Positions 54,065 through 62,766 of a stretch of DNA of 64,000 nucleotides are shown here, piece by piece. The notes below the pieces were generated by a model that was not told where the DNA came from, did not search any database, and worked only from the letters and a program-made list of their open reading frames with translations. The stretch's first letter is position 1. Each line of letters starts with the position of its first letter. The position numbers were made by a program, and so were the translations under genes. Source of the DNA: [Clostridium] innocuum (GTDB taxonomy: Bacteria > Bacillota_I > Bacilli_A > Erysipelotrichales > Erysipelotrichaceae); the NCBI GenBank assembly GCA_012317185.1, contig CP048838.1:4340001-4404000 (forward strand), given 5' to 3'.

Positions 54065-54084
54065 CGCCATGGGCGGGCAGCGCC
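54065..54084. repeat. 20-bp GC-rich insertion element, copy 2
   Basis: Identical to copy 1. Removing it restores ATC GAT GAA TAT GAT GTC, the Walker B segment IDEYDV. Confidence 0.8.
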
Positions 54085-54454
54085 TATTCATCGATGAGTA
54101 TGATTACCTGCTTTTGATAATGTTGTTCCAGACATCCCGAAATGAATCTTAAAGCATTTTGCAGCTCCACTTCATTTTGTGCACCACGGTATAAACTTTT
54201 CATTCGCTCCTTGTCAAATTCATTGATCCGCTCACTTGTTAGCAATTCATGATTATTTCTAATGATTTCCTGCATCAGATAGGAAAACATTGTCAGTTGT
54301 TTTTCAAAGGTATTATTTTTCATATCTTTTAAAGTAAGAAAAATAACCGGATACTGATTCTGTAGTTTCATAACCTGCGCATCTTTTGTGATATCCAATC
54401 CCTCAAACAGATAAGCGCTTTCCTTTTGTTTGATTGAAAAGAAATAATACAGCA

Positions 54455-54473
54455 CGCCTGGGCGGGCAGCGCC
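54455..54473. repeat. 19-bp GC-rich insertion element, copy 3
   Basis: CGCCTGGGCGGGCAGCGCC, one base shorter than copies 1 and 2. Removing it rejoins AAT ATG AGT ATG CTG TAT in the ATPase gene. Confidence 0.8.
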
Positions 54474-54914
54474 TACTCATATTCAAGGTTTTTCCCGCTA
54501 CTAGCGCGCCTCTTGTCGGATACCAAAGGTATCGACACTATTTCGGTGAAATCGCCTCGGTCTTGTATATAACGCTACTTTTTCATTGCATACATCTTTG
54601 ATAAAGTTCGTTTTATCGACATAATAATATTGATGATCAATCATTTCTTTGAAATTTTCTATACCGATTGGCAAAGCTTTCATATTATCAGCTCCTGTCT
54701 GCATAGCTTTATTATATCATACTCTTTCTACATTATATCATGCAGGTGGGTATGAATTTCATGTATGATGAAGACTGATACAAATTCCCTTACAACAAAG
54801 CAAAGAAGTAGATATGAAATTCAGATAGGATCAAATTCTGCATGATTTGCGTTCAGAATATCTAAGAAAAGGAATGCCCTATTATAAGCACTCCCATACT
54901 AATTCTTTATCACG

Positions 54915-55433
54915 CTATGCCATGGTCACCTCAGTTATTTCGATATGGTAAGTTCCCTTATTCTGCTTCACAGCAAGTGTCATATGCTCCAGATAATGAA
55001 ATATGATATCTCCATCAGGATCATCATAGTGTACTGTGGTTATCAGCAACAAGGTATTTTCATCCTGTATCGTCAGGTTACTATCTATATTGGCGATTCC
55101 AATGTGTTTGGTATCATTCGCCAGCACGGTATTCTCCTTCATGATGGATGTAAAAACGGTGACTTCATTCTCACGATCAAGTGTTCCATCTGCGTTTATG
55201 ACACAATTTCCTTCATAAGCAACACTGTATCCCTCACTCACCGGCTGCGTTAGAGAAAATGACAGTATCTGTTTATCCGATAATGCTTTCGTATGGGTCT
55301 CCAATATGACAGGTTGTTGCGTTACTTCTATTTCCGGTTTCTCACCTGCACTAGAGCATCCGCATAAGCAGACCATACATATCACAGAAACCCATATTCG
55401 GAATTTTAAGTGTTTTTCTTTGTCTTCAAGCAT
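54915..55433 (-). CDS. Putative lipoprotein
   Basis: The 172-residue protein has a signal peptide with a hydrophobic core (FRIWVSVICMVCL) and a lipobox LCGC, so the Cys should be lipidated and the mature protein attached outside the membrane. The rest is beta-rich and matches no family I know. ATG 55433 is seven bases after AGGAG; earlier Mets are too close or lack a site. Confidence 0.65.
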   Translation of the reverse strand: MLEDKEKHLKFRIWVSVICMVCLCGCSSAGEKPEIEVTQQPVILETHTKALSDKQILSFSLTQPVSEGYSVAYEGNCVINADGTLDRENEVTVFTSIMKENTVLANDTKHIGIANIDSNLTIQDENTLLLITTVHYDDPDGDIIFHYLEHMTLAVKQNKGTYHIEITEVTMA

Positions 55434-55669
55434 CTTCATGCTCCTGTGCTTCAGAGCGTGAAGGTTATGTATAACCATTACTACCAACCCCTATCGTTCC
55501 TCTTACACCTATATACTATCATATAAATTTTAAAGGAAACAGGCTGGTAATATAACATTTTCGTTGTTATGATTACTTTATACAGTATTCTATAAATACA
55601 GCACTGAGCTTTAATTATCGCAAACGTAATTTCACGGAGTTTCTAATATCTTTAAGCTGGCACAGTTTC

Positions 55670-57538
55670 CTAAACCTCATCCACTTTGGCCAGTACAATC
55701 GTAGAATCGTCCTTACGTCTTGTCTTTTTTAACAGCTCCGTAAAGCTTTCCACATCCGCCTTCACACTTGTCTGTGTCCTCTGATTGAGCCATTTATAAA
55801 TCTCATTCATATATATGCCATCAGATATCATAAGGTATTCATCCCCTGCCTTTACATCAACCTGGAAGCAGTCCGGCTGCATCTGACTGATGATTCCCAC
55901 AGGCAACGCACTGCCGTTAATTTCATATATCTGATCATCCCGCAGCAGAAATGTCGGACAGGCTGCGGATTTTGATATGTAGGCAACCCCCTGTGAACGG
56001 TTAAAGCAGATGACATCCAGCGTTGCATAGGTATCGCTTTGAATCAGCTTGTTTATACATTTGATGGCGCTGTCCTGTGGAATTCCACTGACCATCATAC
56101 GTTGGAAAATATTCGTAATCAGGCGTGAGCTTTGGGCAGCACGCTCACCGTTTCCCATACCATCCGAAATCATGCACACCACACTCTGACGGAATCTGAA
56201 GATGGAAAAGGTGTCCCCGCTGGAGGTGTAGGAGTTTTTTACACTGTCCGCATAGGCATCAATGACAAAGGGAATATCATCACAGACGGTGATGGAATGA
56301 TAGCCGCGCATGAATTTTCGATTGCGAATGTCCGCGATCTGCAGATTTCGGTGAAGCAGGACCTCAAGCAGCGGAAGCAGCGTGGTTCGTATTTCTCCGC
56401 GTTTGATATTTGCTATTTCCACACAAACCTGTATACAGCCCTCCTTCGGCTCTTCAATACTCAGCTCACGCACATCATATTGATAGCCTTCCAGCGCCTT
56501 GGCGACACGTACCGTATCCTTTTCGTAGCCGTCTATTTTTCGTATGGCGTCTGCATTATATTGCAAAGCATTGGACATATTGGCAAGCAGTTCAGCCTGC
56601 ACATCACTGATCTGTGCATAATATTCCGACAGGGATTGAAAGATATTGGCATAATTCTGCATCTGCCGCTTTAGCATACTCGTCTGAGAAAGCCGGTACT
56701 CCTGTTCATTTTGAAGCTCCGTACTCATATGCAGGGAAGCTGCATTCGCCGGTACAAGCAGAACACCGCTCATACACAGCAGCAGATATATCAAATCCTC
56801 TGTATTATCCGGATACAGGAAACATGCACCCAGCAACAGCAGCATGGCACTCTTGCGCTCCTTTTTCAAAACACTTAAAAGAACCGTAAGGACAAGTGCC
56901 GGCAGCACACGGATATCCAGCAGGAAATATATCATCAGCGCCACAGTCACTGTGATCCATGCATTGCTTGATAAAGCAATCAGCAGCATGGTAATCATAA
57001 TGACCTCCTGTGCATATACTGGTAACAGCTCCACCCCCAATAAGCCGATGGTAAACAGCAGAATTCCCCGCATGCAGGCATTATGCAGCATCCCCTTCTG
57101 AATCCACTGATAATCCGCAAACAGCTCCTGCATCAACACAAAGCTCAGTACCGGCAGAATCACAGCCGTATTGTGCAGTCCATACTGCTGGACACTGAAC
57201 GCCGCACTTAACAGTGCTGTCAGATACGGCATCCACTGGTATAAATTCTGATTCATCACCTTAACCATATGAATAATCACAAAGTAACAGGCAAAGCCAA
57301 GCGCATAGCTGTACGCCGGCAGAATTCCTCTGGTTAACGAGCAAAGAAGAATAAAAAATACGCTGATCATTGCTTCCCGGATTGTACGCATATAGGAATA
57401 GGATACATACAGAAATGCAAGTGTATAACTAAGCGGAGAAGCCAGTGTACCAAGAATTATTGAAATTCCGGCACAGGCCAAATCCTCCGCATGAATGGAA
57501 AATTTCCCCTTCAGTCTCTTGTTCATCACCTTTTCCAA
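55670..57538 (-). CDS. spoIIE: Stage II sporulation protein E (PP2C phosphatase)
   Basis: The 622-residue protein has an N-terminal half with about ten membrane spans and a C-terminal PP2C phosphatase domain (SSGDTFSIFRFRQSVVCMISDGMGNGERAAQSS, then GDEYLMISDGIY). SpoIIE dephosphorylates SpoIIAA to release sigma-F in the forespore. It is shorter than the Bacillus protein (about 820), mainly in the middle region. TTG 57538 is six bases after AGAGGTGG; ATG 57526 has its AGG too close. Confidence 0.93.
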   Translation of the reverse strand: MEKVMNKRLKGKFSIHAEDLACAGISIILGTLASPLSYTLAFLYVSYSYMRTIREAMISVFFILLCSLTRGILPAYSYALGFACYFVIIHMVKVMNQNLYQWMPYLTALLSAAFSVQQYGLHNTAVILPVLSFVLMQELFADYQWIQKGMLHNACMRGILLFTIGLLGVELLPVYAQEVIMITMLLIALSSNAWITVTVALMIYFLLDIRVLPALVLTVLLSVLKKERKSAMLLLLGACFLYPDNTEDLIYLLLCMSGVLLVPANAASLHMSTELQNEQEYRLSQTSMLKRQMQNYANIFQSLSEYYAQISDVQAELLANMSNALQYNADAIRKIDGYEKDTVRVAKALEGYQYDVRELSIEEPKEGCIQVCVEIANIKRGEIRTTLLPLLEVLLHRNLQIADIRNRKFMRGYHSITVCDDIPFVIDAYADSVKNSYTSSGDTFSIFRFRQSVVCMISDGMGNGERAAQSSRLITNIFQRMMVSGIPQDSAIKCINKLIQSDTYATLDVICFNRSQGVAYISKSAACPTFLLRDDQIYEINGSALPVGIISQMQPDCFQVDVKAGDEYLMISDGIYMNEIYKWLNQRTQTSVKADVESFTELLKKTRRKDDSTIVLAKVDEV

Positions 57539-57701
57539 ACAAAACCACCTCTTTCATGCGTTATTGTAGAAGACATTTCGCATGGATTCTGTCATATTTT
57601 GTCTGTTCTGCAAAATTGCCTGCTTTTCCACAGCATTCTTCATCATCCTGACATTCCCTAACTCTTCAAATTGCATTTCCCCGTCAAACAAGCGCCTTGC
57701 A

Positions 57702-58271
57702 TTAGTCCAGACAGTTTTTCACACGTTCCTTTATTTCACGGAACAGCTCACTGTCACGCCTTAAATGTGCTTTGACATCAATAATTCTGGCAGTATTGAT
57801 CCATTTTGCATCATTGATGAACAAAACCGATTCCTTATTCATTCCCTTGATTTTCCCCAGGCGCATCAAATGACGCTTCCCTTTCGGATTCTCCTTGCTG
57901 TAGGCCTGCAGATAAGCCGTATGATTCCCGCTCATCGGCACAACGAATGCCTTGTTATGAAAAATTGTTATAATCAGACCAAAATGCTGATAACCGATTT
58001 CTGCAATGTATGCTTCACCAAAATCTATATAACAGATATCACCAACACGGATATCCACACCAAGCTCACCACAGCTTCCCGCATGACGGCGTTCTCTCAG
58101 ATTCTGTTCCGACACCAGCCGCGGTATCGCCTCCTTCACACTCAAAGATGCATAATCCATGCTCTTCTCCTCGATGTAGCATTCCCACAGATCCTTCCAA
58201 TACGCCTTCTCTCCAAGGGAACCTTCCTTCTGATCCTCATCGACCATTTCGTATAATTTTTTAACTTCCAT
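57702..58271 (-). CDS. PemK/MazF-like protein with N-terminal extension
   Basis: The 189-residue protein has, from about residue 73, a MazF/PemK-type barrel (DIRVGDICYIDFG, FGLIITIFHNKAFVVPMSGNH). Characterised members are mRNA endoribonucleases. The usual GSEQxGxRP loop is replaced by AEIGYQHFG. The first ~70 residues are helical and charged. No separate antitoxin gene is adjacent. ATG 58271 follows GAGGTGAG. Confidence 0.7.
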   Translation of the reverse strand: MEVKKLYEMVDEDQKEGSLGEKAYWKDLWECYIEEKSMDYASLSVKEAIPRLVSEQNLRERRHAGSCGELGVDIRVGDICYIDFGEAYIAEIGYQHFGLIITIFHNKAFVVPMSGNHTAYLQAYSKENPKGKRHLMRLGKIKGMNKESVLFINDAKWINTARIIDVKAHLRRDSELFREIKERVKNCLD

Positions 58272-58313
58272 TTTTCTCACCTCACTATATACATACGATA
58301 GAAAAAGGGCCAA

Positions 58314-58633
58314 TTCCTAAAAAATCCTGAAATTGCGGATATTTTTTTTATTAAAATCCACAAAGTCTTCATAATTAGAGAAAATGCCGTAAATGTCCCA
58401 TAAAAACAATTCTTACAATATGGAGTCATTCACAACAGCATTCCTACAGCTGTTTCCTGTTAGAAGAAAGGAAAATGTAAAAATAATACAAAATATACCC
58501 CCCTCTGTAATGGCTTTGCCTATAGTAAAAACAACAGCCATGTCTGACATCGCAGCTATGAAATCGGTGTTGCTTTAACGCTATGGCAAACAAAGATATA
58601 ATTTTCATTACACGAGTATCAAATACAAAATGT
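58314..58633. other. AT-rich intergenic region
   Basis: I see no supported gene. Short frames exist on both strands without good ribosome sites. Confidence 0.35.
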
Positions 58634-58692
58634 AAAAAAGAGAATCCAAGCACTGCAATCATGGTCGCAGCCCTGTATTCTCTCATTTTTTT
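58634..58692 (-). terminator. Terminator of the undecaprenyl-phosphate transferase gene
   Basis: GAGAAT/ATTCTC arms (58640-58645, 58677-58682) with an inner CTGC/GCAG pairing and a TTTTTT run on the minus strand. Confidence 0.65.
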
Positions 58693-58730
58693 CATCCTGA
58701 ATGTCAAGGATTTCTACAGCATTAGATTTG

Positions 58731-59831
58731 CTATTTTTCCTGTTTCGTATCCGGACTTTTCTTTGAAAATTTCCGATACAGCTTTCTGGCACGCTTCTGA
58801 ATGGAATTCGCTATCGACAGCAACGGGTGATACTGCTTGGATATCATCCCGGAAAACTCGATAAACAGCTCAACAACCAGTGCGATGATAAACAAAACAA
58901 GAAATCCTGTCGCTTTATTTATCAGATAGATGTACGCTGTAAAGCCGAACAGCGCAGTCACCACATACAAAATAATGACCGTATTGCGATGTCCGAACCG
59001 CTGCATCAGCAGATGGTGCAGATGGTTCTTGTCGGCTTCGGAAAATTTATGCCCACTCAGCTTTCTTCTCAAAATTGCCCCAATGGTATCCACAATGGGA
59101 ACCGCCAGCAGCAGAATCGGAAGTGCCAGTGTCATAATCGTGGAGCTCTTGAAGCCCAGCAATGAGATAGCGGATATAATAAAGCCCAGAAACAAGGCTC
59201 CGCAGTCCCCCATGAAAATACTTGCCGGATGTGAATTATACAGCAGAAACCCCATGGTTGCCCCTGCCAGAATCAAAGACATCGTCTGGATATCCAGACG
59301 TCCCTCGATCACGGAAAGACATGCAATGACAACCAGAATAATCGCAGAGATTCCCCCTGCCAGACCATCCAGTCCGTCAATCAGGTTCACCGCATTGGTG
59401 ATACCGATAATCCACACAAAGGTTACAATAAAGGATACCAGTCCCATATCGATGGAAATTCCCATCGGCAGACGGATCACATCGAGTGAAACCTTTCCCA
59501 CTGTCATCAAAACGATGGCGGCAGCAACTTCAAATGCAAGCTTATACTTCGGTTTCAGATTGACCATATCATCGATCAGACCGCCTATGAACATGATTGT
59601 CCCACCAATCAGAATACCGTTGATGGTCATATCCGTCTTCATAAAAACCGCCATGCACACGACAAAGGATATATAAATGGCTACACCGCCAATACGTGCG
59701 ATTTTTCCCTTATGTACGGTTCGCTCATTCACCTGTGCATAAATATCCAGCCGGTAGGCGACGATTTTCAGAAAAGGAGTAATCAGTGCGGATAAGGCCA
59801 ATGGAATAATCAGATATTTCAGCCAATCCAT
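58731..59831 (-). CDS. tagO: Undecaprenyl-phosphate sugar-1-phosphate transferase (WecA/TagO/MraY-like)
   Basis: The 366-residue membrane protein has about ten spans and the family motifs IGGLIDDM (DDxx), NAVNLIDGLDGLAGG, FLLYNSHPASIFMGDCGALFLGF, and the cytosolic loop HLHHLLMQRFGHRNT. It transfers a HexNAc-1-phosphate to undecaprenyl phosphate, starting teichoic-acid or polysaccharide synthesis. The HLHHLL loop favours WecA/TagO over MraY. It follows mbl by 22 bases in the same direction. Confidence 0.9.
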   Translation of the reverse strand: MDWLKYLIIPLALSALITPFLKIVAYRLDIYAQVNERTVHKGKIARIGGVAIYISFVVCMAVFMKTDMTINGILIGGTIMFIGGLIDDMVNLKPKYKLAFEVAAAIVLMTVGKVSLDVIRLPMGISIDMGLVSFIVTFVWIIGITNAVNLIDGLDGLAGGISAIILVVIACLSVIEGRLDIQTMSLILAGATMGFLLYNSHPASIFMGDCGALFLGFIISAISLLGFKSSTIMTLALPILLLAVPIVDTIGAILRRKLSGHKFSEADKNHLHHLLMQRFGHRNTVIILYVVTALFGFTAYIYLINKATGFLVLFIIALVVELFIEFSGMISKQYHPLLSIANSIQKRARKLYRKFSKKSPDTKQEK

Positions 59832-59853
59832 ATAGATACCTCGCTTTTATTTT

Positions 59854-60840
59854 CTATTGTACAAGATGCAGATTCTCGAGCAGAATTCCCGTACCTTCGG
59901 CCACACAGCGAAGTGCATTCTCCGCAACATATACCGGAATGTGCAGTTCATTACGCAGCAGCTCGTCAATACCGTGCAGCAGTGCACCGCCACCGGTCAG
60001 TACGATACCTCTTGTCACAATATCACTTGCTAGCTCGGGAGGTGTCTGTTCCAGAACCGTTTTGCAGGCACGAACAACATCCTGCAGACTTTCCGCCATA
60101 CTGCCCTGAATTTCCTCACTGGACAGGGTAATGGTTGTCGGCAGACCGGTTACCAGGTCACGTCCACTTACTTCAATCGTTTCATGCATGCTGCCCTTCC
60201 ATGCAGTTCCGATCTGTTTCTTCACTTCCTCTGCTGTACGATCACCAATCAGCAGCTTTTTATTTTCCTTAACAAATTTGATAATATCACGATCCAGCGT
60301 ATCTCCTGCAATCTTCAGGGACGTACTGCTTACGATTTCACCTAAAGAGATCACCGCAACGTCAGTCGTACCACCACCGATATCCAGAACCATGCATCCG
60401 CTTGGCTTCCCGATATCCAGTCCTGCACCGACAGCAGCCACCTTCGGCTCCTCCTCGATATACACTTTTTTCGCACCTGCACGATAAGCCGCATCACGAA
60501 TGGCATTTCTTTCCACACTGGTGATGTTGCTTGGACAGCAGATCAGAATGGTAGGACGCTTGAACATCCCCTTGATAGCCAGCTTCTTGAAGAAGAAGTT
60601 CAGCATGATTTCCGTTACCTCGAAATCCGCAATAACCCCATCCTTCAGAGGACGGATTGCCAGTACTCTGCCCGGTGTTCTTCCAAGCATGTCCTTCGCA
60701 TCTTGCCCGGCAGCCAGACATTTCTTTGTTTCTGCATCTATCGCAACTACACTAGGCTCGTCAATTACGATGCCTTCACCTTTTACATACATTAGTAAGT
60801 TTGCTGTTCCTAAGTCGATTCCTACTTCTTTTGAAAACAT
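59854..60840 (-). CDS. mbl: Actin-like rod-shape protein MreB/Mbl
   Basis: The 328-residue protein has MreB hallmarks: VGIDLGTANLLMYVKGEGIVIDEPSVVA, VLAIRPLKDGVIADFEVTEIML, EEEPKVAAVGAGLDI, MVLDIGGGTTDVAVISLG and VLTGGGALLHGID. It polymerises under the membrane to guide wall synthesis. Position next to spoIIQ and spoIID suggests the Mbl paralogue, but Mbl and MreB cannot be told apart securely here. A 260-bp AT-rich gap lies before spoIIQ, where Bacillus has spoIIID; none is seen. Confidence 0.93.
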   Translation of the reverse strand: MFSKEVGIDLGTANLLMYVKGEGIVIDEPSVVAIDAETKKCLAAGQDAKDMLGRTPGRVLAIRPLKDGVIADFEVTEIMLNFFFKKLAIKGMFKRPTILICCPSNITSVERNAIRDAAYRAGAKKVYIEEEPKVAAVGAGLDIGKPSGCMVLDIGGGTTDVAVISLGEIVSSTSLKIAGDTLDRDIIKFVKENKKLLIGDRTAEEVKKQIGTAWKGSMHETIEVSGRDLVTGLPTTITLSSEEIQGSMAESLQDVVRACKTVLEQTPPELASDIVTRGIVLTGGGALLHGIDELLRNELHIPVYVAENALRCVAEGTGILLENLHLVQ

Positions 60841-61082
60841 AGTCCTTCATTCCTTTCGTGCGTTCATATTTCTTCCATAAGAATTTGATCCGCATTTTTT
60901 ACAGTAGTCCGCACAGATTCTGAAATAGATAAGAAATATCCGTTTTCAGACATTCCATGCGCTATTTATACTCAATTTCAAGCAATTACCATTATAACAC
61001 AAAATCCGAAATGTAAAAGTGTTAATATGCCTTTCCTTTTCTTAAAATTCCGTAATATGTATGGATGGGCTTTCACATATGA

Positions 61083-61107
61083 AAATAGTACCGCAAGGGT
61101 ACTATTT
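61083..61107 (-). terminator. Terminator overlapping the spoIIQ stop
   Basis: AAATAGTACC/GGTACTATTT, a perfect 10-bp stem with TTTTC after it on the minus strand; the spoIIQ stop codon lies in the stem. Confidence 0.75.
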
Positions 61108-61725
61108 GATCTCAGCGTTCGTTTTGCCGTACATCAGCTCCGGATCTATAATCTTGCCGTTTTTCTCTACGACGATATGCAGATGATTGCCCAGCTCCTT
61201 GTTGTAAATATTGCTTCCGGCCTTTGCAATGGGATCCTTCTGATTGACCTTATCGCCCTTTTTCACAGTGATATCGGACAGGCTCTGATAGGTTATGCTC
61301 AGATCCTTGCTGGTGATTGTAACACTTTTGCCGAAGATATTATCTTCCTTCACATCACTCACCTCGCCGCTGAAGCTTGCCAGAACATCGAAAGCCTCTT
61401 TGTTGAAGGAATAGTCCATGCCCTGATTGGCTCGGTAGACGCCTTCAAACTTCGTCATACTGTCAACCTTGCTGTCCTTTCCATCAAAATAATCAAGAAC
61501 GACCTCTGCCTTGACCGCAAACGGCTGGATGCCTTTTTCTTCCTCAGCTGAGCTGGGAAGCGAGAGCACCGGCGTGGTATCTTCCTTAAACACGGAAGTG
61601 TCCTTTGCAGGATTCTTCATGGAATATTCATAAGTCAGAAAGGCAGCTGCGGCAATCAGCAGGCAGCTTAAGGAAACAATCAGTCTGCGTTTTGGAAATT
61701 TCTTTTCCTTTGTATAGCTATACAT
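61102..61725 (-). CDS. spoIIQ: Stage II sporulation protein Q (LytM-domain)
   Basis: The 207-residue protein has one N-terminal span (RLIVSLSCLLIAAAAFLTYEY) and an extracytoplasmic M23/LytM domain (GVYRANQGMDYSF, then GNHLHIVVEKNGKIIDPELMYG). SpoIIQ lies in the forespore membrane and binds SpoIIIAH during engulfment. The first zinc-ligand His of the HxxxD motif is Asn here (NQGMD), so it is probably not an active peptidase, as in Bacillus SpoIIQ. It follows spoIID. Confidence 0.88.
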   Translation of the reverse strand: MYSYTKEKKFPKRRLIVSLSCLLIAAAAFLTYEYSMKNPAKDTSVFKEDTTPVLSLPSSAEEEKGIQPFAVKAEVVLDYFDGKDSKVDSMTKFEGVYRANQGMDYSFNKEAFDVLASFSGEVSDVKEDNIFGKSVTITSKDLSITYQSLSDITVKKGDKVNQKDPIAKAGSNIYNKELGNHLHIVVEKNGKIIDPELMYGKTNAEIK

Positions 61726-61773
61726 TTCATCACCTCTAGTGATGATTATGCCCGCCCCTTTTTTCTTTATACA

Positions 61774-62715
61774 TCATTCTTTTACAATCTGTACACCGGT
61801 ATAATAATGCTTCAGTATTTCCTTGTAATTCTTTTTCTCCAGCGCCATTCCCTGCGCCCCGTACTGACTCATGCCGAGACCATGACCAAAGCCTCTGGTT
61901 GTTACCGCATAACCGCCGCTTGTTTTCTTTATGGAAAAGCAGGAGGAGCGAAGATTCAGCTTTTCACGAATCTCTCTGCCACTGAAGACAATGCGGTCAA
62001 TCGTTATGGATTTTACATAGCCGGAAGCGTAATGGGAAGGCTTTCCCACTTCCTTCACCGGATTCTCAAAGCCGAGCATCGTATGAAAATCCTCCTCTGA
62101 AATAACAGCTGTTTTTTCATAGCCGTCTTCCTCTTTATCCCAATGTGAATCCACACTGCGCAGATACGGCGTCCTGCTGTCCCAGTATTCCTCACTGTTG
62201 GCAGTCTTACCACAGGATCCGCTAAAGAACACGGCAGAAATCGGTTCGCCCTGATAGGTCATGATTTCCCCTTCTGTCTCCTGCAGCGCCTTCACAACTC
62301 TGGCATGCATCTTATCATAGGAGCTCCCCCAGATCTGACGCATCTGCTTATCATCGTGATATACCTGTGTCCGTGTAGTGTCATCCACCTCAAAGCCGCG
62401 CTTCGTCACAAAGGTCCTGGCAGCTACACACTGTGCCTTCAACGCCTCCATCTCAAAGGAAGCAGGCATCTCCGAGCCGATGACTCCCTCCAGGTATGTT
62501 TCCAGCGGCAGCTTCAGGCTGGTTCCGTCCTGTCTTGTAATATGTACGGTCTGTTCTTTGTCCTTCGCTTTTTCCTTATCCTTCTTTTCCTGCTCCTGCA
62601 CCGATTCCTTACCTGTATTCCATAAAATCGGTGAGGATGTGCCCATATTCAGCCAGAGAAAAAAAGAGACAAGAATTATGGAGAGTACAAGGAGAAACTT
62701 CACAGCTATCTTCAA
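61774..62715 (-). CDS. spoIID: Stage II sporulation protein D (lytic transglycosylase)
   Basis: The ~313-residue protein has an N-terminal signal anchor (KFLLVLSIILVSFFLWLNMG) and the SpoIID domain: LPLETYLEGVIGSEMPASFEMEALKAQCVAARTFV, FFSGSCGKTANSEEYW and TRGFGHGLGMSQYGAQGMA. It cleaves peptidoglycan glycan strands during engulfment. The start is set at TTG 62715, with GTG 62724 as alternative; AGAGAGGG precedes both. Its promoter appears to lie in the loop of the preceding gene's terminator. Confidence 0.9.
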   Translation of the reverse strand: MKIAVKFLLVLSIILVSFFLWLNMGTSSPILWNTGKESVQEQEKKDKEKAKDKEQTVHITRQDGTSLKLPLETYLEGVIGSEMPASFEMEALKAQCVAARTFVTKRGFEVDDTTRTQVYHDDKQMRQIWGSSYDKMHARVVKALQETEGEIMTYQGEPISAVFFSGSCGKTANSEEYWDSRTPYLRSVDSHWDKEEDGYEKTAVISEEDFHTMLGFENPVKEVGKPSHYASGYVKSITIDRIVFSGREIREKLNLRSSCFSIKKTSGGYAVTTRGFGHGLGMSQYGAQGMALEKKNYKEILKHYYTGVQIVKE

Positions 62716-62721
62716 AAAAAT

Positions 62722-62766
62722 CACACCCTCTCTACACTGTATGAAAGGGTGTGTGCACTTATTCCT
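62722..62766 (-). promoter_or_regulatory. Terminator hairpin of the AraC gene containing a sigma-E-like spoIID promoter
   Basis: Stem CACACCCT/AGGGTGTG (62746-62753 and 62722-62729) is followed by ATTTTTTT, an intrinsic terminator. Its loop contains CATACAGT (62736-62743, minus strand), close to the sigma-E -10 consensus. Fourteen bases upstream is GAATAAG, a partial -35 match, which overlaps the stop of the AraC gene. The 3' arm overlaps the spoIID ribosome site. Confidence 0.6.

Larger units (their letters stand above)
52887..54683 (-). pseudogene. AAA-ATPase-like/PD-(D/E)XK (DUF1703-type) gene interrupted by six short insertions
   Basis: Joined, the pieces give a protein of about 547 residues of the AAA-ATPase_like/PDDEXK_9 type, abundant in gut Firmicutes. 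It starts MKALPIGIENFKEMIDHQYYYVDKTNFI, has TRPRRF|GKTLNMS (Walker A), ILIDE|YDVP (Walker B), and ends in a nuclease-like LLFEVKVV. ATG 54683 follows AGGAG. Insertions lie at 54455-54473 (19 nt), 54065-54084, 53730-53749, 53676-53695 (20 nt each), 53895-53915 (21 nt, in frame) and about 54495-54547 (~53 nt). Coding sequence between them looks intact except a TGG-to-TGA change beside the third. The total added length, 153 nt, keeps the overall frame, but stops occur inside. Confidence 0.85.

Noticed and set aside
52887..54683. T4 gene 60-like translational bypassing as the explanation for all inserts
   Set aside because: Take-off and landing codons do not match at the insert edges and the inserts fall in different codon phases. 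It is kept only as a remote option.
58444..58707. 87-codon minus-strand frame after the tagO gene
   Set aside because: Its first part overlaps the terminator hairpin, the ribosome site is poor and the second half has unlikely composition.
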